Positions 45,165-54,331 of a stretch of DNA of 64,000 nucleotides are shown in pieces. This stretch comes from Streptomyces sp. DH12 (GTDB lineage Bacteria; Actinomycetota; Actinomycetes; Streptomycetales; Streptomycetaceae): contig NZ_JAHWGT010000001.1 in assembly GCF_020873895.1 (NCBI RefSeq), positions 333,373 to 397,372 on the forward strand, written 5' to 3'. The position numbers and the translations under genes were made by a program. Under the pieces are notes generated by a model. That model worked only from the letters and a program-made list of their open reading frames with translations, ran no database searches and was not told the DNA's origin. Numbering within the stretch: position 1 is the stretch's first letter; each line of letters starts with the position of its first letter.

Positions 45165-46180
45165 GCTTCCCCATGGCTCTCTTCGTCACCGTCGTTCTCC
45201 TCGCGGCCAGCGGATTCTTCGTGGCCGCCGAGTTCGCCCTCGTCGCCGCGAGACGCCATCGGGTGGAGAAGGCGGTGGAGGAGGGGCAGCGCGGCGCGAA
45301 GGCGGCGCTCGCCGGCATGCGCGAGCTGTCCCTCATGCTGGCCGGCGCCCAGCTGGGCATCACCGTCTGCACGCTCGGGCTCGGCTCGATCTCCAAGCCC
45401 GCGATCTCCCACCAAGTCGATCCGCTGCTGGTGAGACTCGGCCTTCCGGCCGGGCTCAGCTACGGCATCGCCTTCGCCCTCGCCATGGCCCTCGTGGTCT
45501 TCCTGCACATGGTGGTCGGCGAGATGGCGCCCAAGTCGTGGGCGATCGCCCACCCGGAGCGCTCCGCCATGCTGCTCAGCCCACCCTTCCGCGCCGTGGT
45601 CAAGACGGTACGGCCGCTGATCTGGGTGCTGAACAAGGTCAGCAACGCCCTGGTCCGGATGTGCCGGGTACAGCCGCGCGACGAGTTGACCGCAGTCCAC
45701 AACCGCGAGCAGCTCACCCACCTCGTCGCCGAGTCACAACGGCTCGGACTGATCAACGAGACCGACTCCGACCTGATCACCCGCTCCCTGACCGAGCCGC
45801 AGACCCCCGTCGCGGAACTGCAGGTGTCCGCCGGTGGCATCGCGACCGTCCCGGCAGAAGCCGGCATCGACACGATCCTGTCGACGGCCACCGCCGCCGA
45901 CCGGGCCCGCCTGCTCGTCATCGAAGGGGAGACGGTCCTCGGCTCGGTGCACGCCCGTGACGCCCTCGTGGCCCGCGCCCGGGGACGCGCCACGACCGCA
46001 CGCCGACTCGCCCGGCCCGTCCCCGAACTCGGCGGCACGGACAGCCTCTCCCACGCGGTCGAGCAACTGCGCAGGCACCGCGCCTCCCTCGCCGTCATCC
46101 GGGACGAAGACGGCCGGCTCACCGGACTGGTCAGCCTGGACGATCTGCTCGCCCGCCTGCTGGACAAGCGAACCGCGTAG
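45161..46180 (+). CDS. CNNM/CorC family paralog, short form
   Basis: A 339-residue paralog of the upstream gene: CNNM domain with FFVAAEFALVAARRHRVE, GAQLGITVCTLGLGSISKP and VVGEMAPKSWAIAHPE, followed by a CBS pair that ends at the C-terminus, without the CorC/HlyC domain. This long-short pairing is the usual actinobacterial arrangement. The start overlaps the preceding stop by four bases. A 9-bp hairpin follows at 46201-46227. Confidence 0.92.
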   Translation: MSFPMALFVTVVLLAASGFFVAAEFALVAARRHRVEKAVEEGQRGAKAALAGMRELSLMLAGAQLGITVCTLGLGSISKPAISHQVDPLLVRLGLPAGLSYGIAFALAMALVVFLHMVVGEMAPKSWAIAHPERSAMLLSPPFRAVVKTVRPLIWVLNKVSNALVRMCRVQPRDELTAVHNREQLTHLVAESQRLGLINETDSDLITRSLTEPQTPVAELQVSAGGIATVPAEAGIDTILSTATAADRARLLVIEGETVLGSVHARDALVARARGRATTARRLARPVPELGGTDSLSHAVEQLRRHRASLAVIRDEDGRLTGLVSLDDLLARLLDKRTA

Positions 46181-46200
46181 ACACGACAGGACGCACGGGT

Positions 46201-46227
46201 CTTCCCCCGGGCGCGGCGCGGGGGAAG
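46201..46227 (+). terminator. hairpin terminator of the CNNM operon
   Basis: CTTCCCCCG at 46201-46209 pairs with CGGGGGAAG at 46219-46227, 20 bases after the stop. Confidence 0.7.
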
Positions 46228-46244
46228 GCCGACTGCGCACGGCG

Positions 46245-46460
46245 AGCCACTCGGCTCATCTGCTCCTCTGCCCGTACACCGTGCTGCGACTGCTGCACTC
46301 GGTGCTGCGGCCGCTGCCCGAGCGCGGCCACCGGGTGGAGGTGTGGCTGTCGCACCCGGGCAAGAGCCACCAGCCCGACGAGATCGACGGGATGCACGTG
46401 CTGCCCTTCCAGGCGGGCGTCGACTTCATCTCCCGCGCCGGGCGCAAGGAGGTGCTGGCT
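46245..46460 (+). pseudogene. N-terminal remnant, glycosyltransferase-like
   Basis: About 70 codons read SAHLLLCPYTVLRLLHSVL, then ERGHRVEVWLSHPGKSHQPD and EIDGMHVLPFQAGVDFISRA: a first Rossmann strand and helix of the type that opens many glycosyltransferases. There is no start codon before it and homology ends at about 46460, where the leftward TPR remnant begins. It is a fragment, and the family assignment is tentative. Confidence 0.45.
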
Positions 46461-47688
46461 GGTCGGCGGCGGACCCCTTCGGCGGTTCGGGCTCGTCGGC
46501 GGTCGGCGGCAGCCCGGTGAGAAAGGCGCGGATCTCGTCGGCCTCGGGGACGGCAAGGGCGGTGTAGAGGTCCAGCGCCCGGCGGGCGTGGTCGCCGGCG
46601 AGGTCGAAGCGGCCGAGGTCGCGTCGGACGTGCGCCAGGCCGTCATGGGCGCGGGCCTGCTCGGGGCGGTAGCCGGACTCGCGGGCGAGGGCCAGCGCGG
46701 AGTCGTGTTCGGCCGAGGCCAGGTCGAGCTCGCCCATGGACCGGGCGGCTTCCGCGAGGGCGTTGAGTGACTCGGCCTCGTCTCCGGGGAAGTCGAACCT
46801 GCGGCTCAGCTCCAGGGCCTGGTGGTGATGGCGCCGGGCCTCGTCGTAGCGGCCTTGCCGTTGGAACACCAGCCCGATGTTGCTGAGCACGACGGTCTCG
46901 CCGATGCGGGATCCCGTCGCGCGGTGTACGCGCACTGCCTGCCGGTGGTTCTCGTGGGCTTCCTCGTACCGTCCCTGGCGTCCGTGGAGGATGCCGAGGT
47001 AGGTCAGGCATCGGGCTTCGCCACTGGAGCCCCCGAGTTCGTGGAAGAGCAGGAGGGCCTGCGTGGTGTGGTCGTGGGCCTGGTGGTAGTCCCGTCGCCG
47101 CGTGGAGACGGCGGCGAGGGCGTGCAGTGCGTCGGCCGCCGTGCTCTGGTCGCCGATGCCGCGCGCGAGGTCCAGGGCGTGCCGGTAGTGCTCGGCCGCG
47201 TGCTCGTAGGCGCCGTGCCACCAGAAGTACACCTGGCCGAGGTCGATGAGCGTCCGGGCTTCGGTGGCTGTGTCGCCGCTGCGGCGGGCGGCTCGCAGTG
47301 CCAGGTCGTTGAGGGCCAGCGCGTCGGCCTGGTGGGCGTGACCCAGCAGGTAGCGGTGCAAGGTGGCGGTCAATTGGCTCGTGTGGGACAGCCAGTCGTG
47401 TTCGGCCGCGTATTGGCCGGACGCCATGAGGTTCGCGCGTTCGGTGTCCAGCCAGCTGAGCGCCTCGGGCTCGTCCCGTGGGGGCGAGGTCGGGTAGTCC
47501 GGGGCGGGGACGCGCGGTCTGCGGTTCTTGCCCTCGGGGTAGAGGTGGTCGACGGCCGTGCTGGCGGTGTGGAGATAGTTGTGGAACAGTCGGCCGAGGG
47601 CCTCGCGCCGGGCGTGGGGAGACTCCGCGGCGGCGGTGGCGAGGGCGTGTTCGCGCAGCAGGTCGTGGAAGGTGTAGGCGAGTTCCTG
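46426..47688 (-). pseudogene. C-terminal TPR half of a SARP/NB-ARC type regulator
   Basis: The leftward frame gives ELAYTFHDLLREHALATAAA, the end of an NB-ARC-type module, then about nine TPR repeats (ATEARTLIDLGQVYFWWHGA; GRYEEAHENHRQAVRVHRAT; GRYDEARRHHHQALELSRRF) to the stop at 46426. In intact regulators of this class a DNA-binding domain, BTAD and ATPase of 500 or more residues precede this. All of that is missing: at about 47686 the sequence changes to an unrelated gene on the other strand. Confidence 0.8.
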
Positions 47689-48432
47689 TGCACCTACCTC
47701 GGCTACGAGGTGGCCATGGCCGACGACGGCTTCGTGTCCCTGACCCGCGGTGACGCCGCCGTCCACGTCGTCCTCCTCCGCCGAGGTACGGACGTCCTCC
47801 CGCCCGAGCAGCGCGACCAACGGGCGGCCGGTCTGATCCTGGCCCTCACGGTCACCGACCTCCCGGCGGAGGAGGCCCGGCTGCGCGCGGCGGGCGCCCC
47901 CATCACCATGCCGCTGCGCGAGGAACCGTGGGGCGAGCGACTGCTGCAGATGACCGACCCGAACGGCGTCGTCGTCCAACTCGTCGAATGGGCGGCCCCC
48001 GCCGACGCCGCTGGTCCGGCCGATCCGGCCGATCCGGCCGACAACGACGAGGGCGCCGCCGTGATCGTGATCGCGCCCTCCGCCGACCACGTCACCGTCT
48101 CCCCGAACGCGACCATGACCGGTCTGGCGTCCCCCGGCCGCGGCAGCACGGAACTCAGCACCTGGACGGTCGCGATGGACGCCGGCGCCACCGGTCCCGA
48201 GCACTCCATCAGCCGTGAGCAGGTCTGGACGGTCACCGCCGGCGCGCTGGAGGTGACGTGCGGCGGCCGTACGGAGAAGGTCGCGGCCGGCCAGACCCTG
48301 ATCCTGCCGGCCGACCGCCTCCGCCGGATCCATGCCCGCGAGCGGGCCGAGGCCCACGTCTCGATGCGCTCCGACGGGGTCGCCTCCGTTCCCGGCACCG
48401 AAGGTACCCGTGAACTGCCCTGGGCTCGGTGA
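47683..48432 (+). CDS. VOC-cupin fusion protein, 5' truncated
   Basis: Homology to a VOC protein starts abruptly at 47683 (LCTYLGYEVAMADDGFVSLT) and runs to TDPNGVVVQLVEW. About 20-25 N-terminal residues and the start codon are missing. A PADPADPAD linker, encoded by three GGCCGATCC-like units, joins it to a complete cupin domain (MDAGATGPEHSISREQVWTV, GQTLILPADRLRRIHA) with metal-ligand positions in PEHSISREQ. In homologs the two domains are usually separate. The frame is open upstream, so translation could start within the TPR-antisense sequence, or only the cupin may be made from GTG 48061. Confidence 0.6.
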   Translation, partial: FLCTYLGYEVAMADDGFVSLTRGDAAVHVVLLRRGTDVLPPEQRDQRAAGLILALTVTDLPAEEARLRAAGAPITMPLREEPWGERLLQMTDPNGVVVQLVEWAAPADAAGPADPADPADNDEGAAVIVIAPSADHVTVSPNATMTGLASPGRGSTELSTWTVAMDAGATGPEHSISREQVWTVTAGALEVTCGGRTEKVAAGQTLILPADRLRRIHARERAEAHVSMRSDGVASVPGTEGTRELPWAR

Positions 48433-48525
48433 CTCACGGAACACAGGTGACATCATCCGCCGGCCGGGCCGTAACCTCAGAACGATCGACCGGGCCAAAA
48501 GACCACGAAACAGGAGATTCAAGAA

Positions 48526-49743
48526 GTGCGTGTGCTGTTGTCAACGTATGGGTCGCGTGGCGACGTCGAACCGCTGGTGGGGCTCGCGGTGCGGTTGCGG
48601 GAGCTCGGCGCGGAGGTGAGGGTGTGTGCGCCGCCGGACGAGGTCTTCGCGGAGCGGCTGGCCGGGGTCGGGGTGTCGGTAGTGGGTGTCGGGCCGTCGG
48701 CACGCGCGCTGATGACCGGGGCGCCACCGCCGTCGAAGACCAACCTGCCGCAGCGCGCGGCAGACCTGATCGCCAGTCAGTTGGCGGTGATACCCGCGGT
48801 CGCCGAGGGATGCGACGTGCTGTTGGCGACGGGCGCCATGCCGGCTGTCGCCGGGGCGCGGTCGGCAGCCGAGAAGCTGGGTATCGGCTACGTGTCAGCG
48901 ATCTTCCAGCAGCTGACCCTCCCCTCGCCGCAGCGCCCGCCACTGGCATACCCGGGGCGCCCGTTTCCGCCGGAGGTGACCGACAACCGGGCGCTGTGGG
49001 ACCTGGACGCCCTGAGCATCAACGCGCTGTTCCGTGAGGCGCTCAACACCAACCGCGCGACGATCGGCCTGCCCCCGGTGGACAGTGTCCGCCACTACGC
49101 CTTCGGCGACCGGCCGTGGCTGGCGACCGACCCGGTGCTGGACCCGTGGCTGGAGACGTCGGACCTCGACGTCGTACAGACCGGCGCGTGGGTGCTCCCC
49201 GACGAACGCCCGCTGCCCTCCGACTTGGAGGCCTTCCTGGACGCCGGCGCGCCGCCCGTGTACGTGGGGTTCGGCAGCATGGCCGTACGGGAGGGGGAGG
49301 GGGCGGCCCGGGTGGCCGTCGAGGCGGTCCGATCCCAGGGCCGCCGGGTCCTCGTCGGACGTGGCTGGGCGGAACTGGGCCTCGTCGACGACGGGGACGA
49401 CTGCTTCGCCGTCGGCGAGGTCAACCACCAGTCCCTGTTCCCCCGGGTCGCGGCCGTCGTACACCACGGCGGCGCAGGCACCACGACCACCGCCGCCCGG
49501 GCCGGCGCACCGCAGGTGGTGATACCCCAGCTGGCGGACCAGCCGTACTGGGCCGCCCGCGTGGCCGAACTGGGCATCGGCGTAGCCCACGACGGTCCGG
49601 TACCGACCTTCGAGTCCCTGACGGCCGCGCTCAAGACGGCTCTGGGCCCCGAAACGGCCGCTCGGGCGAAGGCCGTGGCCGACAGGGTCCGCACCGACGG
49701 GGCGATGGTGGCCGCGAGACTGCTCCTCGACGCCGCCCGCTGA
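48526..49743 (+). CDS. UGT-type glycosyltransferase (GT1)
   Basis: A 405-residue GT-B glycosyltransferase. The N-terminal acceptor domain starts VRVLLSTYGSRGDVEPLVGL, as in GT28/vancomycin-type enzymes. The C-terminal donor domain has FGSMAVREGEGAARVAV and the UGT signature VVHHGGAGTTTTAARAGAPQ, with PQLADQPYWAARV for nucleotide-sugar binding. Such enzymes glycosylate natural products or inactivate macrolides and other antibiotics. GTG 48526 follows AGGAGATTCAAGAA. It is monocistronic with a 13-bp hairpin downstream. Confidence 0.9.
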   Translation: MRVLLSTYGSRGDVEPLVGLAVRLRELGAEVRVCAPPDEVFAERLAGVGVSVVGVGPSARALMTGAPPPSKTNLPQRAADLIASQLAVIPAVAEGCDVLLATGAMPAVAGARSAAEKLGIGYVSAIFQQLTLPSPQRPPLAYPGRPFPPEVTDNRALWDLDALSINALFREALNTNRATIGLPPVDSVRHYAFGDRPWLATDPVLDPWLETSDLDVVQTGAWVLPDERPLPSDLEAFLDAGAPPVYVGFGSMAVREGEGAARVAVEAVRSQGRRVLVGRGWAELGLVDDGDDCFAVGEVNHQSLFPRVAAVVHHGGAGTTTTAARAGAPQVVIPQLADQPYWAARVAELGIGVAHDGPVPTFESLTAALKTALGPETAARAKAVADRVRTDGAMVAARLLLDAAR

Positions 49744-49935
49744 GGAAACCGAGACGGGGCCCGGAGGACCGGGTCCCGCACCCTCGGCCACCCGGCGCAC
49801 TCCATCGAGGCCCACTTCAGCACCCTGCGCACGACGCACGCCATCCGGGGCGCGTCGGACAAGGAGGCCAAAGGCCTTCGGGCTCGTCATCCGCCACCGC
49901 GCCGGCGAGGAGGCCGACGACCCCTGGTGGAGCCC
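49744..49935. other. intergenic region with a coding scrap
   Basis: 49790-49880 reads AHSIEAHFSTLRTTHAIRGA and 49875-49940 reads FGLVIRHRAGEEADDPWW in different frames, probably remnants of displaced genes. Confidence 0.35.
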
Positions 49936-49974
49936 GGCCCGCTCCAGGCCGACGCCGTCGACCTGGAGCGGGCC
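49936..49974 (+). terminator. 13-bp hairpin after the glycosyltransferase
   Basis: GGCCCGCTCCAGG at 49936-49948 pairs with its reverse complement at 49962-49974. Confidence 0.6.
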
Positions 49975-50099
49975 GCAGCGACATGACCGCCGATACGGTT
50001 TTCCCCGGCAGGCGGGCGCCTTGTCCGAGACCACCCATCACACGTAGCCGATGGGAGTCTCCCGGGCTGCCCGTCGGCGGTTCTCACATCCGGGCCTCG

Positions 50100-50235
50100 A
50101 AAGGGGGGCCGAGACGGGCCGAGGCCTCGTTGACCGGGGCAGAACCGGCAGTAAGCACCATCTGATCACCGATGCCCCCGGCATTCCGCTCGCCCCCACC
50201 CTGACCGGCGGGAACCGCAACGACGTACCCCCAGC
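50100..50235 (+). pseudogene. IS5-type transposase fragment
   Basis: VDRGRTGSKHHLITDAPGIP followed by LAPTLTGGNRND is the first part of the DDE catalytic domain of IS5-family transposases; VDRGRTGSKHH carries the first catalytic Asp. About 45 codons remain, with no terminal inverted repeats visible. The next frame is unrelated. Confidence 0.75.
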
Positions 50236-50329
50236 GCCTGTTCGTCCCCGCCGACCTGCTGCTGCACCTGACCGAGTGGCCCGCGTAGCGGGGCATCGAC
50301 CCCACCCGCCTCGCCTCCCGAGTTGCGAA

Positions 50330-50750
50330 CCCAAGGTGATCGACGCCCGCGGCACGGCCGCGGAGCTCAATGTGCTGGTCGCCGAGCGGCCAGGCAGCTC
50401 CCGGCCGCGGCGCCTCGCTGCGCGACCGGTGGGGTGGCCATCGCCCCCGACCTCGCCGGGCACGTCGCGGCCGTCGGCTACGAGCCGGACGCGGGCCGAC
50501 CGACCGTCTGCGCGGAGACGTCGGCCTGGGCGACGAAGGTCCGGCTGGAGCAGGCCCGCATCATCGCGGCCGCCAATGAGTCGGCCGGCCGCACGTTCGT
50601 GCCCTCTGCGCATCCTGGCGCCCTGCTCCGTGCCCGCGTCGGAGTCGACCGGCGCCGACCAGGCAGCCGCGGCCGCGCCCCATCGGGCCGGTGCGCCCCC
50701 CGCCCACGATCCTGCACGACGCGTCCGGGGCGCACGCCCTGACTCGCGAG
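50330..50750 (+). pseudogene. DUF721 (DciA-like) protein remnant
   Basis: Pieces in three frames match the C-terminal half of a Streptomyces DUF721 protein: EPKVIDARGTAAELNVLVAE, then VAIAPDLAGHVAAVGYEPDA with SAWATKVRLEQARIIAAANE, then LRILAPCSVPASE. At least two frameshifts separate them and the N-terminal half is absent. DUF721/DciA proteins load the replicative helicase. The core chromosomal copy would be elsewhere, so this is a decayed accessory paralog. Confidence 0.7.
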
Positions 50751-50874
50751 CGCCATCCAGTGGTCTGCAGTCGCTTCCCGGAGCGAGCAAGGGGAAGCCA
50801 GGGTGTTTGAAAACCTGCGCACGGTGCAGACGTTCGTTAACACAGTCTTTATCCACCCAGGTAGGAGACGCATC

Positions 50875-51153
50875 ATGGGCATTGTCGCTTGGATCCTCAT
50901 AGGTTTGCTCGCGGGCTTCATCGCCAAGGCGCTGATGCCGGGAAAGGACCCGGGCGGAGTCGTCATCACCATGCTCATCGGCGTCGCCGGCGGTCTGCTC
51001 GGCGGTTTCCTCGGCAAGGTCATCTTCGGCGTCGACTCCATCGATGGCTTCTTCGATCTCTCCACCTGGATCGCCGCCATCATCGGGTCGGTCATTCTCC
51101 TCGCCGTCTACCGACTCGTCACCGGCAACAAGCGCCACCACAGCCACGCCTGA
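50875..51153 (+). CDS. GlsB/YeaQ/YmgE family small membrane protein
   Basis: A 92-residue integral membrane protein with three helices: MGIVAWILIGLLAGFIAKAL, VITMLIGVAGGLLGGFLGKV and IAAIIGSVILLAVYRLVTG. The Gly-rich LIGVAGGLLGGFLG pattern identifies the family of general-stress-induced transglycosylase-associated proteins. GTAGGAGACGCATC precedes the ATG. The 60 bases upstream are AT-richer (GTTTGAAAACC, TTCGTTAACACAG), consistent with a stress promoter. A hairpin terminator follows. Confidence 0.9.
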   Translation: MGIVAWILIGLLAGFIAKALMPGKDPGGVVITMLIGVAGGLLGGFLGKVIFGVDSIDGFFDLSTWIAAIIGSVILLAVYRLVTGNKRHHSHA

Positions 51154-51175
51154 CACGGTCTCACCCTGGACGGAA

Positions 51176-51209
51176 AACGGCTCCCCCTCTCCCTGAGGGC
51201 GGAGCCGTT
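51176..51209 (+). terminator. hairpin after the GlsB-like gene
   Basis: AACGGCTCC at 51176-51184 pairs with GGAGCCGTT at 51201-51209, 23 bases after the stop; the loop contains a second small CCCT/AGGG pairing. Confidence 0.7.
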
Positions 51210-51495
51210 CCGCTGCTGCACGACAGACACCCTTGCGGCCGAGCTTCGACCCGCGGAGGGAAGCCGCCCAGGCGCGGTGATCGTCATCGTGTGGTCCCCG
51301 GCGCGCACGCCCACGGCGTGGTGCGAGGACGCGGATGGGATGCGTACAGTTCGACGGCCACTCGCGGTCGGGAGCGGCAATCCCCAGCAGGGCCGGCATC
51401 TGGCGTTTCTCCCCCTACCGGTAGCCGATCCGGCACCTGGTGAGGGCGATGCCGGGACGGGGCGCCCTCACCGGCTGCTGCGCGTCGCTACGGGC
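51210..51495. other. intergenic region
   Basis: About 290 bases between convergent gene ends; nothing recognisable. Confidence 0.3.
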
Positions 51496-51879
51496 TCAGC
51501 CGGCCTGGAGCCGCAGTCGGAAAGCGGGGCAGACGTCCGGGTCGTCCTGCGCGTAGAGATAGGTGCGTCCGTTGCCCTCGGCGATCGACAGGGAGTCGAG
51601 GGTGTCCCCGTCCAGGAAGCGTTGCGGTGCGGTGAAGGAGAGGGACAGGTGCGCGAACGCGGTGGCCGAGGTGCCGTCCTGCACCACGGACCAGGTGCCG
51701 GACCCATCGAAGGTCTCGCCGAGTTCGCTGCGGTGCCAGTCACCGGTCGGCCAGTCGTGCACGGTGACCGTGCCGCTGGCCGGCTTGCTCTCGTCACCCA
51801 CACCGTCGTCGACGACGCGCCGGGCCGCGTCCGCCACCTTCGCGGCGCTCTCCAGCCGGCGCTCGATGTCGTCGATCAT
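51496..51879 (-). CDS. hypothetical protein, possibly 5' truncated
   Basis: A 127-residue soluble protein starting MIDDIERRLESAAKVADAAR, then a beta-rich part with WHRSELGETFDGSGTW and TPRFLDGD-like loops. No signal peptide or catalytic motif. The frame stays open for 12 codons upstream (YAWK before the Met), and transposase-derived sequence begins about 80 bases further, so the true N-terminus may have been removed by the same event. The family is not recognised. Confidence 0.5.
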   Translation of the reverse strand: MIDDIERRLESAAKVADAARRVVDDGVGDESKPASGTVTVHDWPTGDWHRSELGETFDGSGTWSVVQDGTSATAFAHLSLSFTAPQRFLDGDTLDSLSIAEGNGRTYLYAQDDPDVCPAFRLRLQAG

Positions 51880-51989
51880 CTTCCAGGCGTACGGGGCCGC
51901 CGCCCCTTCCCAGTAGCCATGTCGCGCAGCGGGCTGACTGCACTCAGTTCGAAGCGGTCATGGACAAGATTCGGGTCCCTCGACTGGGC

Positions 51990-52325
51990 CCGGGTCGGCC
52001 TCGCCGAAGGCCCGACAGTGTGGGCGCCGACAAGGCATACGGCAACCGCAGAACCCGCACCCATCTGCGCGAGCGCGGTATCCGACACGTGATCCCGGAG
52101 AAGCGGGACCAGGCAGCCGGCCGCCTGCGCAGAGGATGCCGCGGCGGACGGCCGCCCGGGCTCGACAAGGGCCGCTACAAGAAGCGCAACACCGTCGAGC
52201 GCGCGATCAACAAGCTGAAGCAGTTCAGAGCTGTTGCGACCCGCTACGACAAGCGCGGATACGTCTTCCTCGGCACCGTCACGGCCGCAGCACTCCTGAT
52301 CTGGCTACGCTCGTGGCCAGAGGCA
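51990..52325 (+). pseudogene. IS5-family transposase C-terminal fragment
   Basis: RPRRRPDSVGADKAYGNRRT, GIRHVIPEKRDQAA, GGRPPGLDKGRYKKRNTVER and INKLKQFRAVATRYDKRGYV are the second half of an IS5/IS1381-type DDE transposase, including the final catalytic Glu in NTVERAIN. The first Asp-containing half is missing. The frame runs on about 25 codons into sequence before the methyltransferase gene, so the element's right end has also been lost. Confidence 0.82.
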
Positions 52326-52420
52326 TATCCGACTGCCACTCTCACCGTCCCACGTGGACCAAGAGCTGGTACAGGAAGGCCAAAACGGGTTGCGACCATG
52401 CATATGATCGGCTTGGGTGC

Positions 52421-53191
52421 GTGCTCGTGACTGCCTTGAAAGATCTTGTACGTCCGGACCGCTATCCACGCTCCTCTCGGTATGACCCCGCCTGGTTGCT
52501 CGACCTCGACATGGGGCCGAACCCGCTGTGGCTGCTGGAAGACCTCGCCCACGATCTCGACCTGCGCCCGGGCATGCGGGTTCTCGACCTCGGCTCCGGC
52601 AAGGGTGCCACGTCGGTGTTCCTGGCCCGCGAGTACGGAGTCGACGTCGTCGCGGCCGACCTGTGGATCGCCCCCGAACAGGCGGCACAGGTCTTCGCCA
52701 AGGCGGGTGTCGGCGACCGGGTGGAGGCCGTGCGAGCGGAGGCGCACGCCCTGCCGTTCGAGGAGCAGAGCTTCGACGCGATCGTCAGCGTGGACGCCTT
52801 CGAGTACTTCGGTACGGCGGACAACTTCCTGCTCTACCTGCTGCGCTTCCTCCGGCCCGGGGGACAGCTGGGCATGGCGACCCCCGCCATGACACAGGAG
52901 ATCCGTGAACTCGGGATGATCCCGCCACACATCAAGAAAGTGGTCGGCTGGGAAGCGATCGCCTGGCACACGGCGGAATGGTGGCGCTTCCAGTGGGACA
53001 TCACCGAGTTGGTGAAGGTCACATCCGCGCGGCTGCAGCAGAACGCCTGGCAGGACTGGCTGCTGTGGGCCCGAGCCGGCGCTGAGTACCATCCCGACGG
53101 CCAGAGCGCGAACCAGCCCGTTATCGACATGCTCACCACAGACCGTGGAGAATTCCTCTCCTTCGCTCTGGTAACCGCACATAAGAACTGA
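52421..53191 (+). CDS. SAM-dependent methyltransferase
   Basis: A 256-residue class I methyltransferase: motif I GMRVLDLGSGKGATSVFLAR near residue 53, then DVVAADLWIAPEQ and FDAIVSVDAFEYFG. The Trp-rich AWHTAEWWRFQWDITELV in the C-terminal half is typical of a Streptomyces cluster of unknown acceptor. GTG 52421 or GTG 52427 are the candidate starts; neither has a good ribosome site, and transposase remnant ends only 100 bases upstream, so the native promoter and leader may be altered. A long hairpin follows. Confidence 0.85.
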   Translation: MLVTALKDLVRPDRYPRSSRYDPAWLLDLDMGPNPLWLLEDLAHDLDLRPGMRVLDLGSGKGATSVFLAREYGVDVVAADLWIAPEQAAQVFAKAGVGDRVEAVRAEAHALPFEEQSFDAIVSVDAFEYFGTADNFLLYLLRFLRPGGQLGMATPAMTQEIRELGMIPPHIKKVVGWEAIAWHTAEWWRFQWDITELVKVTSARLQQNAWQDWLLWARAGAEYHPDGQSANQPVIDMLTTDRGEFLSFALVTAHKN

Positions 53192-53211
53192 GCAGACGCC
53201 ACGTCGACGGT

Positions 53212-53239
53212 GTGTCTCTCTGATCGTGATCGGAGAGAC
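53212..53239 (+). terminator. hairpin after the methyltransferase gene
   Basis: TGTCTCTC at 53212-53219 pairs with GAGAGACA at 53232-53239; the inner GATC-GT-GATC can extend the stem with one T-G pair. Confidence 0.65.
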
Positions 53240-53425
53240 AGAACCTAGGACTGCTCCTCCCGGATACGCCCCGGCCCCGCCGGCCTTAGGGCATGTACCG
53301 GAAATGGGTCACGTTGTAGCGGCAAGCTCGACGAGGTGCTGGGCTGTGCCAGCAGGATTCCTCACGCAGAAGGCCCGCTACCGCTCTCGATGCCATCTCT
53401 CCGGAGCCGATCGGTACGGCGCGCG

Positions 53426-53647
53426 AGGTCACCCTCCTCTACCCCCGGGCCGGGCAGCCGGGCCTGGGGCAGTTCCGTCGGCGGGCCGTTGCTGTGGTGG
53501 TCGGCCGACGAGCCCTGGCCGATATACGCCGAACCGGAACCCTTCAAGCCGTTCGACGCGCCCGTAGGGCCGGAGCCGGTCGCGATGATCCCGGTAGCCC
53601 AACTGTATGCACGGTACGTGCCCGGACTTGTTTTCCCCGCCGATGCT
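53426..53647 (+). pseudogene. DUF1963 protein fragment
   Basis: SSVGGPLLWWSADEPWPIYA and PVAQLYARYVPGLVFPADA match the opening of DUF1963 (YwqG-like) proteins, where SxxGGPLLWPxxEPWP and a VPVLQLxxxDVPxLPFP strand are conserved. The preceding piece (EVTLLYPRAGQPG) is in another frame and everything after about residue 75 is missing. A remnant. Confidence 0.65.
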
Positions 53648-53724
53648 GCCGCGTTCGGAGCGCGGCGTCATCGTTGCCAAAAGCCAGTTGAGATGGTGCC
53701 CTTGGTGGGGAAGGGTCTGTGGTC

Positions 53725-54273
53725 ATGGAGTTCTTCTGCTACCACCGTGACCGGCCCGGCTCCCTCGCGTTACGCGAGGAGTTGGTGGAGGAGCACTGGT
53801 CCTACATGGACCGGTACGCGAAGGAGTTGATCGCTCGCGGTCCGACCTTCGCCGATGATGGCAAAACACCCACCGGCAGCGTGCACATCGTCGATCTGCC
53901 CGATCCCGCCGCCGCCCGCGCGTTCGCCTTCGACGAGCCCAACTACCAGGCCGGCGCGTACCGGCATGTGCTGCTGCGCCGGTGGCGCAACGTGCTGGGG
54001 CGCACCATGTGGGATTTCCCCGGTGGCCGGACCGATGGCAACCGGTACCTGGTGCTCGGCCTTGGCGAGGGCCCGGCCGCCGACCTTGCCCCGCCGCTCG
54101 ACCGGGACGAGCTGGTCGCGTACGGGCCGCTGCTGTCCGACGACGGCAACACCTGGCTGGGTACGGCGGTGCTGCTCAGGGCCTCGGACCCGGACAGGGC
54201 ACGAGCCGTCCTGACTGCGGACCGGTACGCGGCCATCGAGGTCCACGACTGGGAGTTCGGCGGGCGTCGATGA
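53725..54273 (+). CDS. YCII-related domain protein
   Basis: A 182-residue protein with two YciI-like ferredoxin-fold modules: EFFCYHRDRPGSLALREELV, HWSYMDRYAKELIARGPTFA and HIVDLPDPAAARAFAFDEPN form the first. The second (YLVLGLGEGPAADL, ELVAYGPLLSDDGNTWLGTA) is more divergent. YciI-like proteins have a His-Asp pair and unclear enzymatic roles. ATG 53725 is preferred over the GTG two codons earlier. An SGNH esterase gene follows after 58 bases in the same direction, probably co-transcribed. Confidence 0.85.
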   Translation: MEFFCYHRDRPGSLALREELVEEHWSYMDRYAKELIARGPTFADDGKTPTGSVHIVDLPDPAAARAFAFDEPNYQAGAYRHVLLRRWRNVLGRTMWDFPGGRTDGNRYLVLGLGEGPAADLAPPLDRDELVAYGPLLSDDGNTWLGTAVLLRASDPDRARAVLTADRYAAIEVHDWEFGGRR

Positions 54274-54331
54274 GCCACGAAGACGCCGGGTCGATGACAT
54301 ATCCGGACCACGTCGACCCGGGACGGCGGCG

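Noticed and set aside
43854-46180. Interpreting the CNNM/CorC pair as hemolysins
   Set aside because: The hemolysin C name is historical; DUF21 plus CBS plus CorC domains indicate divalent-cation homeostasis.
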